The notes under the pieces: generated by a model
The model's database searches: none
The model's input: only the letters and a program-made list of their open reading frames with translations
What the model was told of the DNA's origin: nothing
Assembly (NCBI GenBank): GCA_965228615.1
Contig: CBDDHT010000004.1
Span: forward strand, 3,100,001 to 3,164,000
Direction: 5' to 3'
DNA from: CBDDHT01 sp965228615
Lineage (GTDB): Bacteria > Pseudomonadota > Alphaproteobacteria > Rhizobiales > Methyloligellaceae
Length of the DNA: 64,000 nucleotides
Translations under genes and position numbers: made by a program
Part shown: positions 1-9,071 of the stretch, in pieces
Numbering within the stretch: the first letter of the stretch is position 1
How the letters are laid out: every line of letters begins with the position of its first letter

Positions 1-927
1 GGCACAAACCTGTTCGACCACATTCGAAACATGATGCCGACGACAGTCCCTGCAATGTTGATCGCCCTCGCGATTTATACGGTTGTCGGTTTTACACTGA
101 TCGATAGTGACCAATCCTCGTTCGAGCGTATTGAATCGATTACGACCGCTCTGCAAAAGAACTTCGATATTTCGCCCTGGCTTCTTATTCCGGCACTGCT
201 CGTCATTGTCCTGGCGGTGAAAAAGCAGCCTCCCATTCCTTCGCTGTTTGCCGGCGTGCTCGCCGGCGGGGCCATGGCCATGTTCATCCAGGGAGCCGGC
301 CTGCATGACGTGTTTTCCTACGCCAACTCCGGTTACAAGATCGAATCCGGGGTCACAGAAATCGACAAGCTTCTCAACCGGGGCGGCATACAATCGATGA
401 TGTGGACCATCTCTCTTGTGCTTCTTGCACTCGGTTTCGGTGGTGCGCTGGAGCGGACCGGATGTCTTGAAGCCATCATCAACGTCATTATCAAACGTGT
501 GAAATCCTTTGCCGGCGTTCAGGCCTCGGCAACGGCGACCTCCGTCGCGACCAACCTGGTAGCCGGCGACCCTTATCTGTCAATCGCCTTGCCCGGGCGC
601 ATGTTCGCGCCTGTCTATCGTGGGATGGGCTATTCGACGCTCAATCTGTCGCGCGCAATCGAGGAGGGCGGCACACTCATTTCGCCGCTGATCCCATGGA
701 ACGCGGGTGGTGCTTTCGTCATCACCGGACTGGCGCTCGGCGTTTCCGACGGGAATTTCGAGAACCTCCTCTATATCCCCCTGGCATTTGCCTGCTGGCT
801 GTCGCCGGTTATCGGCATTATCTACGCCACGCTCGGCATCTTCTCGCCCAAGGCGTCGGAGCAAGAGATCAGGCGCTGGGAGACGAGCGACGAAGCGGTC
901 ATGGAGGTTGAAGGCGTGAGAGCCTGA
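1..927 (+). CDS. nhaC: Na+/H+ antiporter NhaC family, C-terminal part (5' truncated by window)
   Basis: This is the C-terminal two thirds of an NhaC-type antiporter, an inner-membrane carrier exchanging sodium for protons. The frame is open to base 1, and the residues before the first Met (GTNLFDHIRN) continue the family pattern, so the true start lies outside the window. Several hydrophobic helices are visible, together with conserved loops such as LLALGFGG, NLVAGDPYLSI and EEGGTLISPLIPWN. The charged tail ends about 35 bases before a strong terminator hairpin. The family call is secure. The transported ion is inferred from the family only, and the sarcosine genes nearby do not prove a link. 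Confidence 0.88.
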   Translation, partial: GTNLFDHIRNMMPTTVPAMLIALAIYTVVGFTLIDSDQSSFERIESITTALQKNFDISPWLLIPALLVIVLAVKKQPPIPSLFAGVLAGGAMAMFIQGAGLHDVFSYANSGYKIESGVTEIDKLLNRGGIQSMMWTISLVLLALGFGGALERTGCLEAIINVIIKRVKSFAGVQASATATSVATNLVAGDPYLSIALPGRMFAPVYRGMGYSTLNLSRAIEEGGTLISPLIPWNAGGAFVITGLALGVSDGNFENLLYIPLAFACWLSPVIGIIYATLGIFSPKASEQEIRRWETSDEAVMEVEGVRA

Positions 928-962
928 TCCAACCGTCAGATCAGACAAAACGTTGGATGCAT

Positions 963-994
963 CCACCGCGGCAATCGCGGTGGGTGCCTTTTTT
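963..994 (+). terminator. Rho-independent terminator after nhaC
   Basis: A perfect 8-bp stem (CCACCGCG/CGCGGTGG, loop GCAAT) is followed after five bases by six T residues. The T tract contains the stop codon of the convergent regulator gene, so the two genes end back to back. Confidence 0.85.
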
Positions 995-1988
995 ATGCCG
1001 TGACAGCAGATAACCGGAATGCGTCGGGCGTAACACCATTGCGTTCCTTGAACACTCTGATGAAGTGCGACGCATCGCAAAATCCCGTCTCGGCGGCGAT
1101 TTCGGTGATCGATCGTTTCGTTGTTGTCATGAGCAGTTTTGCTCGCTCGATCCTCATAAGCTTATCGGCTTCAGAAGGCGTGATCCCCAAAGCACTTTGA
1201 AAACGTCGTTCGAGCTGGCGCCGTCCCACATCGAGCCGCTCCGCAATGACGCCGATACTCTGAGGTGTATCCATCGTTTGCTGCATGAACAGCAATGCGC
1301 GCTTGACCAGATCATCCGATGTTGTCAATTCGAGCGGTGCTCCCGGCTGGGGTTTTTCGCCGGCCAGCACATCGTCGATTATCATGATGCTGAGGCTCTT
1401 GCGGGCCTGAGCAGACCCAACATGCTTGTCTACGAGATACGCTGCCAGATGAGCAGAACTCGCACCTCCCGAGCAGGTCAGGCGATCGTCGTCGACAACG
1501 AAAATCTGGTCGGAAACGGGCTCCATGCCATCGAACTGCTCCAGGAAGTCCTCGTGATGAAACCAGCTCACACAGCAGCGGCGGCCGCTCATCAGCCCGG
1601 CACGATGCAATATGAACGCACCCGTGCAGAGCCCTACCAACGGGACACTCTCTTTGGCGGCACGCTGCAGGAATCTCACATAGTCCCTGTTCAGACTCTC
1701 GTTTTCATCGATAAGCCCGCCAACCACCACGATGTAGTCGAACCGGGTCGGGTCTCCCAAACGTTCGTCCGGTTGCACCTGAATGCCGCAGCTCGAAGTT
1801 ACGGGTTTCATCGATGGCGATATGAAACGCCAACTGCAAAGGATCTGTCGGCTGCCATCGCCGTCATCTGCAGCCAGGCGCAAGACATCTATGAAGTTGG
1901 CAAAGGCACTGAGAGTGAATCGCGGCGCCAGAATAAAGCCAATCGAAAGACGAGACGGCGATGGCGCTCGTTTTTTCGAAATGGTCAT
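993..1988 (-). CDS. GlxA-family AraC-type regulator (DJ-1/PfpI-like plus HTH), GbdR/SouR-like
   Basis: This transcription regulator has an N-terminal DJ-1/PfpI-like (glutamine-amidotransferase-fold) sensing domain over roughly residues 15-190 (VVVGG, then VGLCTGAFIL at the nucleophile-elbow position). The last 100 residues are an AraC-type double helix-turn-helix (RRQLERRF; ITEIAAETGFCDASHFIRVFK). I start at the Met of MTISKKRAPS; an in-frame Met 18 codons upstream is less likely. The gene is divergent from soxB across about 134 bp. In pseudomonads the same architecture (GbdR, SouR) senses glycine betaine/dimethylglycine or sarcosine and activates catabolic genes. By position this protein probably activates the sox operon, but the ligand is inferred. 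Confidence 0.85.
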   Translation of the reverse strand: MTISKKRAPSPSRLSIGFILAPRFTLSAFANFIDVLRLAADDGDGSRQILCSWRFISPSMKPVTSSCGIQVQPDERLGDPTRFDYIVVVGGLIDENESLNRDYVRFLQRAAKESVPLVGLCTGAFILHRAGLMSGRRCCVSWFHHEDFLEQFDGMEPVSDQIFVVDDDRLTCSGGASSAHLAAYLVDKHVGSAQARKSLSIMIIDDVLAGEKPQPGAPLELTTSDDLVKRALLFMQQTMDTPQSIGVIAERLDVGRRQLERRFQSALGITPSEADKLMRIERAKLLMTTTKRSITEIAAETGFCDASHFIRVFKERNGVTPDAFRLSAVTA

Positions 1989-2122
1989 CCAGTACCCCGC
2001 ATTGGCATGCAAAAATGTGGGTATTTGTCGCAACAATACCATGGCGCAGGCGCAATTATACCATCCGAATTCGTCGGAATATCCGATTATGCGTTCATCA
2101 TCGCGAGTGTAAGAGGAAAGTC

Positions 2123-3376
2123 GTGACCCATTTTTCCGCCATATCGCTTCTCCGCAACGCCCTCACCGGCCAGAAGAACTGGCAAGAGCAATGGCCCGAC
2201 AGCGAGCCGAAAGCCGAATATGACGTGATCATAATCGGTGCCGGCGGTCATGGGTTGGGCGCTGCCTACTACCTCGCGAAAGAGCATGGCATCACGAATG
2301 TTGCCGTGATCGAAAAGGGTTGGCTGGGTGGCGGCAATACCGGCCGGAATACGACGATCATCCGCTCCAATTATTTGTATGACGAAAGTGCGCGGCTTTA
2401 TGACCACGCCCTCGACTTGTGGGAAAACCTGTCTCAAGACTTGAACTACAACGTCATGTTTTCCCAGCGCGGCGTCATGATGCTGGCCCACAACGTGCAC
2501 GACGTTCAGAGCACACAGCGCCACATTCATGCCAACCGTCTGAACGGGGTCGACAATCGCTGGCTGACGACAGCGCAGGCCAAGGCGAAATGCCCACCTC
2601 TTAACGTGTCCCCAAATGCCCGCTATCCGGTGCTGGGAGCGGCTTTTCAGCAGCGTGCCGGTACCGCCCGTCACGACGCTGTCGCATGGGGTTATGCAAG
2701 AGCGGCGACCGCAAGGGGCATCGACATCATCCAGAACTGCCCTGTTACCGCGATACGCCGTAGCGCCGACGGCGCCGTCGAGGGCGTCGAGACGGTACGC
2801 GGCTTCATCAAGGCAAAAAAAATCGCCGTGTCGGCGGCGGGCAATACATCGGTGGTGATGGAAACCGCAGGCGTGCGCCTGCCTCTCGAAAGCTATCCGC
2901 TGCAGGCAATGGTGTCGGAGCCGGTGAAGCCGATATTCCCCTGCGTCGTCATGTCCAACACCGTGCACGCCTATATCAGCCAGTCCGACAAGGGAGAACT
3001 CGTGATCGGGGCAGGCACGGACCAGTATGTGTCCTATAGCCAGCGCGGCGGCCTGCCTTTGATCGAGCATACGATTGCGGCGATCTGCGAAGTGTTTCCC
3101 ATCTTTCGGCGGATGCGAATGTTGCGCAAATGGGGCGGCGTCGTCGATGTCACTCCCGATCGTTCAGCCATCCTGGGCAAGACGCCGGTCAAAGGCCTGT
3201 ACGTAAACTGCGGCTGGGGAACAGGCGGTTTTAAGGCGACGCCCGGTGCAGCGCATATGCTGGCCCACACGGTCGCCCGCGACGAACCGCATGCAATCAA
3301 TGCCCCCTTCACATTGGAGCGCTTCCAAACCGGTCAGCTGATCGACGAAGCCGCCGCTGCCGCCGTTGCACACTGA
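2123..3376 (+). CDS. soxB: Sarcosine oxidase beta subunit
   Basis: Beta subunit of heterotetrameric sarcosine oxidase, which oxidatively demethylates sarcosine to glycine and passes the methyl group to tetrahydrofolate. A dinucleotide-binding GxGxxG motif (IIIGAGGHGLG, about residues 36-46) opens a D-amino-acid-oxidase-type FAD domain. A second conserved segment, RHDAVAWGYARAA, matches the region that carries the covalent-FMN histidine in characterised beta subunits. I use the GTG at 2123: it is preceded by AGAGGAAA and gives 417 residues, the usual family length. An upstream in-frame extension encodes no family sequence. First gene of soxBDAG. Confidence 0.95.
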   Translation: MTHFSAISLLRNALTGQKNWQEQWPDSEPKAEYDVIIIGAGGHGLGAAYYLAKEHGITNVAVIEKGWLGGGNTGRNTTIIRSNYLYDESARLYDHALDLWENLSQDLNYNVMFSQRGVMMLAHNVHDVQSTQRHIHANRLNGVDNRWLTTAQAKAKCPPLNVSPNARYPVLGAAFQQRAGTARHDAVAWGYARAATARGIDIIQNCPVTAIRRSADGAVEGVETVRGFIKAKKIAVSAAGNTSVVMETAGVRLPLESYPLQAMVSEPVKPIFPCVVMSNTVHAYISQSDKGELVIGAGTDQYVSYSQRGGLPLIEHTIAAICEVFPIFRRMRMLRKWGGVVDVTPDRSAILGKTPVKGLYVNCGWGTGGFKATPGAAHMLAHTVARDEPHAINAPFTLERFQTGQLIDEAAAAAVAH

Positions 3377-3394
3377 GGTGAGAGAGACCGAGAA

Positions 3395-3697
3395 ATGTTG
3401 CTGATCCATTGCCCCTATTGCCAGAAAACGCTGCCGGAGTTGGAATTTGCCTATGCGGGCGAGGCGCACATATCGCGTCCTGCAGACCCGTCGGCCGTGT
3501 CCGATGAAGACTGGCGGGATTTCCTGTTCGTTCGCGACAATAAGCGTGGCCAACATTTCGAACGCTGGCGCCATATCCACGGATGCGGCCGGTTTTTCAA
3601 CGCAGTGCGAGACACGGTCAGCGACAAGTTCCTGTTGACCTACAAGGCCGGTGAACCGCGCCCAACCGACACCCAACTCGAGGACCTGGGCAAGTGA
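3395..3697 (+). CDS. soxD: Sarcosine oxidase delta subunit
   Basis: Small delta subunit, 100 residues, which binds structural zinc and packs against the alpha subunit in the heterotetramer. The N-terminal CPYC (Cys6, Cys9) and the later HIHGC (His60/His62, Cys64) are the expected zinc ligands. The start has a GAGAGA ribosome-binding stretch and lies 18 bases after soxB. Its stop overlaps the GTG start of soxA, consistent with translational coupling and fixed stoichiometry. Confidence 0.95.
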   Translation: MLLIHCPYCQKTLPELEFAYAGEAHISRPADPSAVSDEDWRDFLFVRDNKRGQHFERWRHIHGCGRFFNAVRDTVSDKFLLTYKAGEPRPTDTQLEDLGK

Positions 3698-6690
3698 GCG
3701 AGTTTCGTATCCGCGGCAAAGGGCGTGTCGATCACGCCAGCCCTGTCACCTTCACGTTCGACGGCCGATCTTATACCGGCCTCAAAGGCGATACGGTCGC
3801 CTCCGCCTTGTTGGCCAACGACGTCCATTTGATGGGACGCTCGTTCAAATATCATCGCCCGCGCGGCGCTGTCACTGCCGGCTCCGAAGAACCCAACGCC
3901 TTGATCGGTACAACCAGAGGCAAAGGGCGCTTTGAACCCAATACGAGGGCGACCGTCCAAGAGATCTATGACGGGCTTACGGCGACAAGTCAGAATAGAT
4001 GGCCATTGCTGACATTTGATGTCGGCGCCATCAACGACCGTTTGTATATGCTGTTCTCGGCCGGTTTCTACTACAAGACATTCATGTGGCCGAAGAGCTT
4101 CTGGGACAAGATCTATGAACCCTTGATCCGGGCTGCCGCCGGCCTCGGCGTATCGCCGAGCGAGGAAGATCCCGATTGCTACGCCTCGCGCTACATCCAT
4201 TGCGATGTCCTGATCGTTGGTACCGGGCCTGCCGGCCTTGCAGCAGCATTGACAGCGGGTCGAAGCGGGGCCGACGTCGTGCTGGTGGACGAGCAACAGG
4301 AATTGGGCGGTACGCTTCTAACCGAGGATACGATCGAAATCGATGGCCGACCCGCATGGGAATGGCTGAAAGCAGCTGAGGCGGAACTCGGCAATCTCCC
4401 CAATGTCCGTGTCATGAGCCGAACGACGGCAATTGGATATTATCATCAGAACATGGTCGGCCTTTGCCAGAAACTGACCGATCACATGCCTATGCCGCCT
4501 GAAGGCGCACCGCGCGAGCGGATGTGGCGTGTAAGGGCCGGACAGGTTGTGCTGGCCCAAGGTGCGATCGAGAAACCGCTGGTGTTTGACGGCAACGACC
4601 GGCCGGGTGTCATGCTTGCCGGTGCGGCACAGACCTATCTGAACCGTTATGGCGTGAAGGTCGGTTCGCGAGCAGTCGTCGCCACGTCGCACGATTCCGC
4701 CTGGTATGCGGCATTCGATCTCTCCGATGCCGGCACTCGGGTCGACGCAATCGTCGATACAAGAGAAGAGCCCGACCCAACTCTGATGGCAGAGGCCAGA
4801 TTACGCGATATCGAGATACTGGCCGGCCATACCGTGACCGGTACGTCGGGACGCTTGCGCATTAAATCGGCACGTGTAAATCCGGTCGACAACGGAACCG
4901 TCGGGCAGGCAACAAGTCTCACCTGCGATACGTTGCTGATGTGCGGTGGATGGACACCATCGCTACATCTCTTCTCTCACACCAAGGGGAGCCTCGAATG
5001 GGATCCACAAGCCGAGGCCTTTCTGCCGGGAGAGAAATCCGAGGCCTGCCATATTGCCGGGGCCGGCCGCGGCCTATGGGGCATCGCGAAGGCGCTTGAG
5101 GATGGCGCCAGCGCAGGCGCACAAGCCGCATCGGACGCGGGCTTCGAGCCGAAAGACAGGAAATTTGTCTGCGCAGACGACCGCACAGGCGGTGGCGTGT
5201 CCCACAGGGAACTCCCGACCGATCGCGACCCAGGCAGGGCCAAGGCCTTTATCGACTTTCAGAACGATGTGACAGCAAAAGACATTCGACTGGCAGTGCG
5301 CGAGGGGATGCGTTCGATTGAACATGTCAAGCGCTACACGACCAATGGCATGGCGACCGACCAGGGCAAGATGTCCAACATGAACGGCCTCATGATTGCA
5401 TCGGACGCGGTGGGCAAGGAGGCTCCGAAAGTCGGTCTGACCACGTTCCGCCCACCCTACACGCCAACAACATTTGGTGCTTTTGCCGGCTATCATAATG
5501 GCGCCCACTTCGAGGTGACGCGCAAAACACCGATGGACGACTGGGCGGAAGAAAACGGCGCCGTGTTCGAGCCCGTATCCCAATGGCGACGAGCCCGGTA
5601 TTTCCCCAAGGCCGGGGAAGATATGCACGAAGCCGTTGCACGCGAATGCAAAGCGACGCGGCAGTCGCTCGGCATTTTCGATGCTTCGACTCTGGGCAAG
5701 ATCGAGGTTTCGGGCCCCGACGCGGCGGAATTCATGAACCGCATGTATACCAACCCCTGGACCAAGCTCGCCCCCGGCCGTTGTCGCTATGGTCTGCTCC
5801 TGGGTGAAGACGGGTTTATCAGCGACGACGGTGTGATCGGTCGCCTGTCGAACGACACCTTCCACGTCACGACTACGACCGGCGGTGCCGCACGCGTCCT
5901 CAACACGATGGAGGATTATCTTCAAACGGAATGGCCCGATCTCGATGTCTGGCTCACTTCGACGACCGAACACTGGGCCGTCGTTGCACTGAACGGTCCG
6001 AACGCCCGAAAAGTTCTCGCGCCATTCGTCGAAGGCATTGATTTGAACGAAGATTCCTTCCCCCACATGTCGGTTTCGGATTGCACAGTTGCCGGTTTTC
6101 CGGCCCGCCTGTTCCGGATCAGCTTTACCGGCGAATTGGGTTTCGAAATCAATGTCCCTGCCCGATATGGCCGTGCTCTTTGGGAGCAGCTGTGGGAGGC
6201 GGGCAAGCGCTATGACATCTGTGCCTACGGGACCGAGACCATGCACGTGCTGCGTGCTGAAAAGGGCTACATAATCGTCGGGCAGGATACGGACGGCACG
6301 ATTACACCCGACGACGCGGGTATCGGCTGGGCGGTTGGCAAGAAGAAGAAGGATTTCGTGGGCAAGCGCTCGCTCGATCGCCCGGACATCGTAGCACCGG
6401 GCCGAAAGCAGCTCGTCGGCCTTCTGACCGACGACCCCAATGTGGTCCTCGAGGAGGGTGCCCAGATCGTCGCAGATGCCAGTGAAGCACTCCCCATGAC
6501 GATGATCGGACACGTCACATCCTCTTATTGGAGCGAAACGCTGGGACGATCGATAGCGCTGGCGGTGGTCAAGGGCGGACGGGATCGAGACGGCAATACG
6601 CTGTATGTCCCGATGCCTGACAAGACACTGTCCGCAAAAGTCACCGACACCGTTTTCTTCGACCCCGCTGGGAACCGCTTGAAGGCATGA
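3694..6690 (+). CDS. soxA: Sarcosine oxidase alpha subunit
   Basis: Large alpha subunit, 998 residues, full length for the family. The N-terminal ~100 residues are ferredoxin-like (2Fe-2S fold without the cluster in this family). A pyridine-nucleotide-disulfide-oxidoreductase-like domain follows, with an NAD-binding motif IVGTGPAGLAAAL near residues 174-186. The C-terminal ~380 residues are a GcvT/aminomethyltransferase-like domain that binds tetrahydrofolate and yields methylene-THF (LGIFDASTLGKIEVSGPDA; GTETMHVLRAEKGY). The start codon is GTG, overlapping the soxD stop (GTGA). No disruption was seen. Confidence 0.95.
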   Translation: MSEFRIRGKGRVDHASPVTFTFDGRSYTGLKGDTVASALLANDVHLMGRSFKYHRPRGAVTAGSEEPNALIGTTRGKGRFEPNTRATVQEIYDGLTATSQNRWPLLTFDVGAINDRLYMLFSAGFYYKTFMWPKSFWDKIYEPLIRAAAGLGVSPSEEDPDCYASRYIHCDVLIVGTGPAGLAAALTAGRSGADVVLVDEQQELGGTLLTEDTIEIDGRPAWEWLKAAEAELGNLPNVRVMSRTTAIGYYHQNMVGLCQKLTDHMPMPPEGAPRERMWRVRAGQVVLAQGAIEKPLVFDGNDRPGVMLAGAAQTYLNRYGVKVGSRAVVATSHDSAWYAAFDLSDAGTRVDAIVDTREEPDPTLMAEARLRDIEILAGHTVTGTSGRLRIKSARVNPVDNGTVGQATSLTCDTLLMCGGWTPSLHLFSHTKGSLEWDPQAEAFLPGEKSEACHIAGAGRGLWGIAKALEDGASAGAQAASDAGFEPKDRKFVCADDRTGGGVSHRELPTDRDPGRAKAFIDFQNDVTAKDIRLAVREGMRSIEHVKRYTTNGMATDQGKMSNMNGLMIASDAVGKEAPKVGLTTFRPPYTPTTFGAFAGYHNGAHFEVTRKTPMDDWAEENGAVFEPVSQWRRARYFPKAGEDMHEAVARECKATRQSLGIFDASTLGKIEVSGPDAAEFMNRMYTNPWTKLAPGRCRYGLLLGEDGFISDDGVIGRLSNDTFHVTTTTGGAARVLNTMEDYLQTEWPDLDVWLTSTTEHWAVVALNGPNARKVLAPFVEGIDLNEDSFPHMSVSDCTVAGFPARLFRISFTGELGFEINVPARYGRALWEQLWEAGKRYDICAYGTETMHVLRAEKGYIIVGQDTDGTITPDDAGIGWAVGKKKKDFVGKRSLDRPDIVAPGRKQLVGLLTDDPNVVLEEGAQIVADASEALPMTMIGHVTSSYWSETLGRSIALAVVKGGRDRDGNTLYVPMPDKTLSAKVTDTVFFDPAGNRLKA

Positions 6691-6700
6691 TGCGAACGCC

Positions 6701-7264
6701 ATGAATACAGAGACCCACAACCAGCTTCAGCTCGAGCTTTCTGCTACTTCAGCAGATGGACCCGTGTCGCTTTCCTTTCCTGCAGACACCGCTCGATTCA
6801 ATCTGCGCGTTGGCCAGTCCAACGTGGAGGCTGCCTCCAAGGCACTGGGATTCAACCTGCCAACAAACATAGGGGATATTGCCGAAAGCGGCGGTCGCCG
6901 TGCGCTCTGTTTGGGCCCCGACGAATGGGTACTTCACGGAGACGAAACGGACCGTTCCAACATGGTCGAGGCGTTTGCCAGTATTTACGAGAAGGCCCCT
7001 CACAGCCTGGTCGATGTCAGCGACCGCGAAATCACAATTTCACTATCCGGAGACGAGGTCTGCACATTGCTGGCCGTCGCCTGCCCAATCGATCTGAGGG
7101 ATCTGCCGGTAGGTACCGGCAAGCGCACGATTTTCGACTGTGCGCAGATCGTGCTGCATCGCGATGGCGAAGAGCATTTTCGCATGGAGGTGGCGCGCTC
7201 GTTCACGGTGCATGTCTGGGGCTTGCTCAATATTGCGAATGCGGAGCTTGCGACGGGGTTGTGA
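6701..7264 (+). CDS. soxG: Sarcosine oxidase gamma subunit
   Basis: Gamma subunit, 187 residues, with the aminomethyltransferase-like fold typical of SoxG; it completes the alpha-beta-gamma-delta enzyme. Family features include the run GGRRALCLGPDEWVL, the mid-protein SLVDVSDREITI and the C-terminal HVWGLLNIA. It starts ten bases after soxA and is the last sox gene. No folate or formyltetrahydrofolate hydrolase gene follows, although one often does in other genomes; the next gene is sdaA after about 240 bp. Confidence 0.92.
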   Translation: MNTETHNQLQLELSATSADGPVSLSFPADTARFNLRVGQSNVEAASKALGFNLPTNIGDIAESGGRRALCLGPDEWVLHGDETDRSNMVEAFASIYEKAPHSLVDVSDREITISLSGDEVCTLLAVACPIDLRDLPVGTGKRTIFDCAQIVLHRDGEEHFRMEVARSFTVHVWGLLNIANAELATGL

Positions 7265-7280
7265 GACAGAGTTTAGCGCC

Positions 7281-7400
7281 AATGAATTGGCCCCTCACCC
7301 ACCCCGCTCCCGAGGGAGAGGGCCATACTCGTCGATGGATCGAGGCTTCGTCCCTTCTCCCCGATGAGAAGGTTAGGATGAGGAGACGGGCGGTTACTCC
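7281..7400. repeat. Possible rhizobial-type intergenic palindromic repeat
   Basis: The soxG-sdaA gap contains imperfect inverted segments: CCCCTCACCCA against GGATGAGGAG, and CTCCCGAGGGAG as a local hairpin. CCTTCTCCCCG is reminiscent of intergenic mosaic elements dispersed in rhizobial genomes. Only one copy is in the window, so repetitiveness cannot be shown here. Confidence 0.35.
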
Positions 7401-7506
7401 ATCCGATATGCGGTAATCCCGGCACCGATGCGAATGGAACGCAGGTGGGCTTGCAGCGTCGGTACCGATAGGATGCCTTCCACCAGCAGCTTCACAGGAA
7501 GAGTGA

Positions 7507-8922
7507 ATGTTTCTAAGCGTGTTCGACATCTTTAAGATCGGCATCGGGCCGTCCAGCTCGCATACGATGGGGCCGATGAGTGCCGCGGCACGCTTTCTCG
7601 ACGACCTGCGGGGCGGCCGGGACAAGGTGCCCGGCGCCGGACAGGTGGCGACGCTCGGCGCGTCCCTGCATGGTTCGCTGGCCTTCACGGGAAAAGGCCA
7701 TGCGAGCGACCGGGCCGTGATGCTTGGCCTCGCAGGCTATGTCCCCCACACCCTCGATCCGGACGAGGCTGACCGGCTGGAAGCCGAGATCCGAAAGACG
7801 AAACGCGTCGCGCCCGCAGGCCTGGGGGATCTCAAATTCGATCCGGAAACAGATCTGACATTCGACTATGGCCCGCCCCTGCCGGGACATTCGAACGGCA
7901 TGATCCTCAAAGCCTTCGACGATGCGGGGAACCTGTACCTGTCCGTCACCTACTATTCGATCGGCGGCGGTTTCGTGCTCACCGAGGACGAGCTCTCGCG
8001 CCTGGAACATGGCAATGCCGAGTCTCTCCATGATGAACAGGAAGAACATGGATACCCCTTTCCGTTCGGCTCGGCCGTCGAAATGCTCCAAATGGGAAAC
8101 CGAAGCGGCAAGTCCATTGCCGAAATGAAGCGCGCCAACGAGAACGCCCACCTGAAAAGCGGCCACCTGGATGCACAGATCGACGACGTCTGGAACGCCA
8201 TGAACGACTGCATCGACCGAGGCCTGCGGATGGATGGTATCCTGCCCGGCGGGCTCAAGGTCCGGCGGCGGGCCAAAGCCATTCACGAGCAGCTACTCGC
8301 GGAACGCGGCAACAATCTCGCCCAGCCGCATGTGGCGAATGACTGGCTGTCCGTCTACGCCATGGCGGTGAATGAGGAGAACGCGGCAGGCGGACGGGTC
8401 GTGACATCGCCGACCAACGGCGCGGCCGGTGTCGTGCCTGCGGTCATCCGCTATTACCGCGACCATTGCATTGGCGCCAATCATGACGGCATCCGCACCT
8501 TCATGCTGACGGCGGCGGCCATTGGCGGACTGATCAAACACAACGCGTCCATTTCCGGAGCGGAAGTCGGTTGCCAGGGCGAAGTGGGATCGGCTTCGGC
8601 GATGGCGGCAGCCGGTCTCTGCGCCGCGCTTGGCGGAACCAACGAGCAGATCGAGAATGCGGCTGAGATTGCGCTGGAGCATCATCTGGGCATGACATGC
8701 GACCCCGTGGGCGGTCTGGTCCAGGTGCCCTGCATCGAGCGCAACGGACTTGGCGCCATCAAAGCTGTCTCTGCGGCGTCCCTGGCGCTCAGGGGCGACG
8801 GTCAGCATTTCATACCGCTGGACAATTGCATCGAGACCATGCGCCAGACCGGGCTCGACATGAGCGAAAAATATAAAGAGACGTCAACGGGCGGACTGGC
8901 CGTCAATCTGCCGAGCTGCTGA
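7507..8922 (+). CDS. sdaA: L-serine ammonia-lyase, single-chain, iron-sulfur
   Basis: It deaminates L-serine to pyruvate and ammonia in the cytoplasm using a 4Fe-4S cluster. It begins MFLSVFDIFKIGIGPSSSHT, the classic start of one-chain bacterial enzymes, and is 471 residues long. The beta domain covers roughly residues 1-165 and the alpha domain the rest. Cysteines at 356 (GCQGEVG), 398 (CDPVGG) and 409 (PCIERN) have the 42- and 11-residue spacing of the cluster ligands in the family. The start has an AGGAAG ribosome-binding site. Next to sox it would complete conversion of sarcosine-derived glycine and C1 units, via serine, to pyruvate; that pathway link is inferred. Confidence 0.95.
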   Translation: MFLSVFDIFKIGIGPSSSHTMGPMSAAARFLDDLRGGRDKVPGAGQVATLGASLHGSLAFTGKGHASDRAVMLGLAGYVPHTLDPDEADRLEAEIRKTKRVAPAGLGDLKFDPETDLTFDYGPPLPGHSNGMILKAFDDAGNLYLSVTYYSIGGGFVLTEDELSRLEHGNAESLHDEQEEHGYPFPFGSAVEMLQMGNRSGKSIAEMKRANENAHLKSGHLDAQIDDVWNAMNDCIDRGLRMDGILPGGLKVRRRAKAIHEQLLAERGNNLAQPHVANDWLSVYAMAVNEENAAGGRVVTSPTNGAAGVVPAVIRYYRDHCIGANHDGIRTFMLTAAAIGGLIKHNASISGAEVGCQGEVGSASAMAAAGLCAALGGTNEQIENAAEIALEHHLGMTCDPVGGLVQVPCIERNGLGAIKAVSAASLALRGDGQHFIPLDNCIETMRQTGLDMSEKYKETSTGGLAVNLPSC

Positions 8923-9071
8923 CATGTTACGAGCAGTTTCCTGAAGCTGGCCCAATCACTCCGAGGGTACCCTTATTGGGTGGTTGGGCCGGGGGAGTGG
9001 GCCGGCTTCAGGCCTATCTGCATAAGTCTCCGATAGGTGACGCGCCGGCAGGCGCGCGGTATGACTTGCCG

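Noticed and set aside
7..2126. Long open frames opposite the nhaC and regulator genes (for example 1065-2126)
   Set aside because: They are the complementary strand of clearly assigned genes in high-G+C DNA, with no ribosome-binding sites.
5074..6720. 548-codon frame opposite soxA
   Set aside because: Antisense shadow of soxA, produced by its codon bias; soxA itself is unambiguous.
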